A DNA stretch of 9,446 bases from Tardiphaga sp. (lineage in GTDB: Bacteria; Pseudomonadota; Alphaproteobacteria; Rhizobiales; Xanthobacteraceae): NCBI GenBank assembly GCA_014377915.1, contig JACMOT010000160.1:1-9446 (forward strand), written 5' to 3'. The notes beneath the pieces are model-generated. The model made no database searches, was not told the origin of the DNA, and worked only from the letters and a program-made list of their open reading frames with translations. Positions 7,308-9,446 of this stretch are shown piece by piece (positions within the stretch are counted from its first letter, which is position 1; each line of letters begins with the position of its first letter). The translations under genes were made by a program, and so were the position numbers.

Positions 7308-8152
7308 TCGGCAAGCCGTTGACGCTGCCGGTCAGCCAGCAGCTTCATGATCGCCGCGGCGGTTTCCTCGATCGAGCGGCGCGTCACCTCGAGCAGTGCC
7401 CAGCCATATTTGGCGCTGAGTTTTCGCGCGAACGCGACTTCTTCGGTGACCGACTGGCGATCGATGTAATCTTCATTGCCGGAATCGGCACCGAGGCTGA
7501 GCAGGCGATTCTGCCGGATCTGGATCAGCCGCTCCGGGGTCGCATGCAGCGATACCACCAGCGGCTTCTTCAAACCTTCGAGCTGTGGCGGAATCGGGAT
7601 ACCCGGCACCAGCGGCACGTTGGCGGTGCGTACGCCGCGGTTGGCGAGGTAGATCGAGGTCGGCGTCTTCGAGGTACGCGACACCCCGACCAGCACCACG
7701 TCGGCCTCCTCGAGGCCTTCGACGTGCTGGCCGTCATCATGCATCATCGAATAGTTCAGCGCATCGATGCGCTTGAAATATTCCGCGTTGAGCGTGTGCT
7801 GCGCGCCGACGCGCCCGGTGGTGGAGGCGCCGAGATAGGCCTGGAACAATTGCATCACCGGCCCGATGATCGACAGGCTTGGGCTGTTGATGGCCTGGCA
7901 TTTTGCTTCGAGCCGCCCGACCAGATCTTTCTCCAACAGGGTAAACAGCACGATGCCCGGCGCTTCCTCGATCTCGGTCAACACACGGTCGAGCTGTTTC
8001 TGGCTACGCACCAGGGGGTAGACATGTTCGACCGGCGTGACGTTGGCATATTGCGCGGCGACGGCACGGGCCACCGTGATCAGCGTCTCACCGGTCGAAT
8101 CAGAAACGAGATGGAGATGAAAATAACTGCCGGTGGTGGGCACCATGGCCAT
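7304..8152 (-). CDS. Pyruvate, phosphate dikinase regulatory protein (DUF299/PPSR family)
   Basis: This family contains bifunctional enzymes that inactivate pyruvate, phosphate dikinase or PEP synthase by ADP-dependent threonine phosphorylation and reactivate it by Pi-dependent dephosphorylation. The 282-residue product has [13 protein letters not shown] (11-23), MMHDDGQ (136-142) and the P-loop-like GVSRTSKTP (156-164), the family signature. In rhizobia the target is normally PpdK, which is not in this window. The ATG at 8152 is chosen over the in-frame ATG two codons inside because AGGAC lies about 6-7 bases upstream of it. It is the first gene of the PPSR-maf-coaE-dnaQ block. The family was called RP001 in early work on alphaproteobacterial origins, where it adjoins oriC. 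Confidence 0.95.
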   Translation of the reverse strand: MAMVPTTGSYFHLHLVSDSTGETLITVARAVAAQYANVTPVEHVYPLVRSQKQLDRVLTEIEEAPGIVLFTLLEKDLVGRLEAKCQAINSPSLSIIGPVMQLFQAYLGASTTGRVGAQHTLNAEYFKRIDALNYSMMHDDGQHVEGLEEADVVLVGVSRTSKTPTSIYLANRGVRTANVPLVPGIPIPPQLEGLKKPLVVSLHATPERLIQIRQNRLLSLGADSGNEDYIDRQSVTEEVAFARKLSAKYGWALLEVTRRSIEETAAAIMKLLADRQRQRLAE

Positions 8153-8274
8153 GTATGTCCTGTGGATCGCTGTGGAGCATTGCCGGCAAATCCACCACCG
8201 CCGCCGCGGGTCCGGGATAACTCGGATTCTTCTTCACAGGCCTCATGAATGGAAAAATTTCGGCGGGTGTCGGA

Positions 8275-8303
8275 ATGATAGTGGGGTTATCCGGCTTTGT
8301 CTT
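8275..8303 (-). promoter_or_regulatory. Possible sigma-70 promoter of the PPSR operon
   Basis: Read on the minus strand, AAGACA (8298-8303) and TATCAT (8275-8280) are separated by 17 bases. They match the TTGACA/TATAAT consensus at 4 of 6 and 5 of 6 positions. This would give a leader of about 115 bases. Two DnaA-box-like 9-mers fall in the spacer and at the upstream edge, which would allow DnaA to affect expression (inference). Confidence 0.35.
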
Positions 8304-8390
8304 GGGATAAACCGCGCGCGGGCAGGGCCAAGTGGCTGCAGCGTCTAGGATTCTGAAGATCAAGCGGGAGCCGCATGAATTGCGCGGCGA

Positions 8391-8399
8391 TGTGCATAA
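8391..8399 (-). promoter_or_regulatory. DnaA-box-like site
   Basis: TGTGCATAA reads TTATGCACA on the minus strand, which fits the relaxed DnaA consensus TT(A/T)TNCACA at every position. It lies in the candidate origin, about 50 bases before the AT-rich block. A single site of this degeneracy can occur by chance. Confidence 0.45.
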
Positions 8400-8444
8400 G
8401 CCCGGGACAAAACGGGATGACGTTGCGCGGGCCTAATCCACTGC

Positions 8445-8489
8445 TACTTAGACTCAAACCTAAGAATCTATAAGGATTGTTTTAGGAAA
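8445..8489. other. AT-rich block, possible DNA unwinding element
   Basis: Of these 45 bases, 32 are A or T (71%) in a GC-rich region. The block sits between the two best DnaA-box-like sites (8391 and 8498), as expected for an unwinding element. It also contains a 5-bp stem, CTTAG (8447-8451) and CTAAG (8460-8464), and two GANTC sites. A TATAAG at 8469-8474 could instead be the -10 box of a hemJ promoter, although no good -35 was found at the right spacing. Confidence 0.4.
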
Positions 8490-8497
8490 GGATCGCT

Positions 8498-8506
8498 TGC
8501 GGATAA
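8498..8506 (-). promoter_or_regulatory. DnaA-box-like site
   Basis: TGCGGATAA matches the complement of TTATCCACA at 8 of 9 positions. It lies 9 bases after the AT-rich block in the candidate origin. Confidence 0.45.
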
Positions 8507-8587
8507 GCCCTCGATCGGGTCTTTATCTGTCGTCGCTGCAACGCTGATTGCCGACGAGATGTTCCCCCACAGTTGATGCCACTCAGG

Positions 8588-8602
8588 TTACCAACTGGTT
8601 AA
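8588..8602 (+). promoter_or_regulatory. CtrA-like binding site upstream of hemJ
   Basis: TTAC-N7-TTAA matches 7 of 8 fixed bases of the CtrA consensus TTAA-N7-TTAA known from Caulobacter and rhizobia. It ends 14 bases before the hemJ start codon, inside the candidate origin. CtrA represses initiation at Cori in Caulobacter. Binding here is inference. Confidence 0.35.
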
Positions 8603-8616
8603 GAGATTTCGAAAAA

Positions 8617-9039
8617 ATGTACGAATGGGCCAAGGCATTGCATGTGATCGCCGTCATCTCGTGGATGGCCGGCATGCTGTATCTGCCGCGTCTGTTCGTT
8701 TACCACTGTGAGGCCGAGATCGGCTCGAAGCAGTCCGAGACGTTCAAGACCATGGAACGCCGACTGCTCAAGGCGATCATCAATCCGGCGATGGCGGTCA
8801 CCTGGATCGTTGGCCTGTACCTGGCCTGGGCTGGCCACTGGTTTTCGGCCGGCTGGTTTCACGGCAAGCTGCTGCTGGTGGTCCTGATGTCCGGCGTGCA
8901 TGGCGTGCTGAGCGCCCGGGTGCGGGATTTCAGCACCGACAAGAATACGAAATCCCAGAAATATTACCGGATTATCAATGAGGTACCGACGGTCCTCATG
9001 ATTCTCATCGTGATCCTGGTGATCGTCAAACCGTTCTGA
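8617..9039 (+). CDS. hemJ: Protoporphyrinogen IX oxidase HemJ
   Basis: HemJ oxidises protoporphyrinogen IX to protoporphyrin IX in heme synthesis and is the usual form of this enzyme in alphaproteobacteria lacking HemY and HemG. The 140-residue product is an integral membrane protein with about four hydrophobic segments (roughly 5-24, 54-73, 82-101 and 121-138). Family features are the N-terminal MYEWAKALHVIAVISWMAGM with His9, YLPRLFVYH with His30, and FHGKLLLV with Lys84. The start at 8617 gives the usual family N-terminus. AAGAGA (8601-8606) may be the ribosome binding site with 10-base spacing. The frame runs 23 codons further upstream without similarity. It precedes rho with a 270-bp gap. 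In remembered relatives hemE lies just upstream, but here it does not. Confidence 0.93.
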   Translation: MYEWAKALHVIAVISWMAGMLYLPRLFVYHCEAEIGSKQSETFKTMERRLLKAIINPAMAVTWIVGLYLAWAGHWFSAGWFHGKLLLVVLMSGVHGVLSARVRDFSTDKNTKSQKYYRIINEVPTVLMILIVILVIVKPF

Positions 9040-9071
9040 TTTCGGGCGGTACGGCAGTCCGTGCGAATTGC

Positions 9072-9100
9072 TTGCGCGAAGCCCGTTGATTTTATATATT
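9072..9100 (+). promoter_or_regulatory. Probable sigma-70 promoter of rho
   Basis: TTGCGC (9072-9077) and TATATT (9095-9100) are separated by exactly 17 bases, with an AT-rich run leading into the -10. Transcription would begin near 9107, giving a leader of about 200 bases before the rho ATG. It is the best promoter match in the window. Confidence 0.55.
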
Positions 9101-9106
9101 GCTGTT

Positions 9107-9309
9107 TCCCACCCCACGCAGGCGATGTGGTTTCGTCCCGGTTTTGTAATTCAATCGGCCGCCACATCAGGCTTGAAGCCTCTTCAGCACCTTCCCTTGC
9201 TTGAGAATTCTTCCTGAAGACCTGCGGACTTTCCTGATCTTCCGGCGTCCGCACTTTTTTCCGGCCAGCTCGCACCGACCCCTCCCCGACTATCCACAGG
9301 ACCATCCCA
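9107..9309 (+). promoter_or_regulatory. Long C-rich, G-poor leader of rho
   Basis: From 9181 to 9300 the + strand has 47 C and 22 G, with runs such as CCTTCCCTTGC and CCGACCCCTCCCCGAC. Unstructured C-over-G RNA is what Rho binds (rut sites), and rho is autoregulated by premature termination in its own leader in E. coli. A 7-bp stem GATGTGG (9124-9130) and CCACATC (9162-9168) lies near the 5' end. No leader peptide is convincing. Confidence 0.4.
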
Positions 9310-9446
9310 ATGCGGGAAATGAAACTTCAGGACCTCAAGGCCAAGACGCCAGCCGAGCTTGTCTCGTTCGCGGAAGAGCTTGGGGTCGAGAATGCCAGCA
9401 CCATGCGCAAGCAGGAGCTGATGTTTGCAAGCCTCAAGCAGCTTGC
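9310..9446 (+). CDS. rho: Transcription termination factor Rho, 3' end missing
   Basis: Rho is the hexameric RNA helicase that terminates transcription at rut-bearing transcripts. Only the first 45 codons are present; the full protein is usually about 420 residues. The N-terminus MREMKLQDLKAKTPAELVSF followed by AEELGVENASTMRKQELMF matches the N-terminal helical (SAP-like) domain that precedes the cold-shock-type RNA-binding domain. AGG (9298-9300) lies 9 bases upstream of the ATG. The RNA-binding and ATPase domains are off the right edge. Rho downstream of hemJ is the conserved alphaproteobacterial order. Confidence 0.93.
   Translation, partial: MREMKLQDLKAKTPAELVSFAEELGVENASTMRKQELMFASLKQL

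Larger units (their letters stand above)
8153..8616. other. Candidate chromosomal replication origin (PPSR/hemJ divergent gap)
   Basis: This 464-bp gap holds no recognisable gene. Its position matches Caulobacter Cori, which lies beside the RP001 (PPSR) homologue. It contains 9-mers close to the DnaA box TTATCCACA or its complement: TGTGCATAA (8391-8399, a perfect TTATNCACA on the other strand), TGCGGATAA (8498-8506, 8 of 9), TGTGGATCG (8161-8169, 7 of 9), TTGGGATAA (8302-8310, 7 of 9) and TTATCCGGC (8287-8295, 6 of 9). It also has an AT-rich block, four GANTC sites and a CtrA-like site. PPSR-maf-coaE-dnaQ run left and hemJ-rho run right, away from the gap. The weakness is that only two boxes are strong, and a divergent promoter region would also be somewhat AT-rich. 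Confidence 0.45.

Noticed and set aside
6256..7314. 352-codon frame on the minus strand across maf and coaE
   Set aside because: It is a frame shadow of maf and coaE running through the repeat; its residues are a shifted Arg/Ala-rich reading with no motifs.
7319..8248. 309-codon + strand frame opposite PPSR
   Set aside because: It is antisense to PPSR, with no family similarity and no ribosome binding site.
1..9446. tRNA, rRNA, CRISPR array, insertion sequence or defence system
   Set aside because: No cloverleaf or rRNA signature, no regularly spaced repeats, and no transposase, integrase or nuclease-effector motifs were found on either strand; all genes are core housekeeping families.

Overview
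The window looks like a chromosomal core region of an alphaproteobacterium. GC content is high, the proteins read as typical Hyphomicrobiales (rhizobial) versions, and the gene order matches the conserved secB-dnaQ-coaE-maf-PPSR block next to rho known from that class. Style and intergenic palindromes suggest the Bradyrhizobium/Rhodopseudomonas/Nitrobacter group, but this is judgement from memory, not a search.

Layout from left to right. (1) The 3' part of hslU (ATPase of the HslUV protease), + strand, cut by the window edge; its first ~95 bases look error-prone. (2) A three-gene leftward unit: a Tim44/TimA-like membrane protein, MltA murein transglycosylase and an Smr-domain protein, with tim44 and mltA probably overlapping and mltA/smr sharing an ATGA. 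(3) A 476-bp gap, then rightward secB. (4) A leftward block: PPSR (pyruvate, phosphate dikinase regulator), maf, coaE and dnaQ, with PPSR/maf again overlapping by ATGA. (5) A 464-bp divergent gap, then rightward hemJ and the first 45 codons of rho.

Three related GC-rich palindromic elements sit in gaps at hslU/smr, secB/dnaQ and maf/coaE. The two best ones share 19 of 20 bases at their left ends.

No novel multi-gene system is visible: every gene belongs to a known housekeeping family. The most interesting part is the divergent gap between PPSR and hemJ. In Caulobacter the chromosomal origin (Cori) lies beside the PPSR homologue (RP001 family), between it and hemE. Here the equivalent gap holds DnaA-box-like 9-mers, a 45-bp stretch that is 71% A+T, four GANTC sites and a CtrA-like TTAC-N7-TTAA site, and most genes point away from it. 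It is a reasonable candidate oriC. Compared with the order remembered from rhizobia and Caulobacter, aroE is missing between maf and coaE, and hemE is missing between PPSR and hemJ.

The products cover protein quality control and export (HslU, SecB, TimA-like), cell wall turnover (MltA), replication fidelity (DnaQ), cofactor and heme synthesis (CoaE, HemJ), nucleotide sanitation (Maf), C3/C4 carbon control (PPSR) and transcription termination (Rho). They are linked by conserved position near the origin, not by one pathway.
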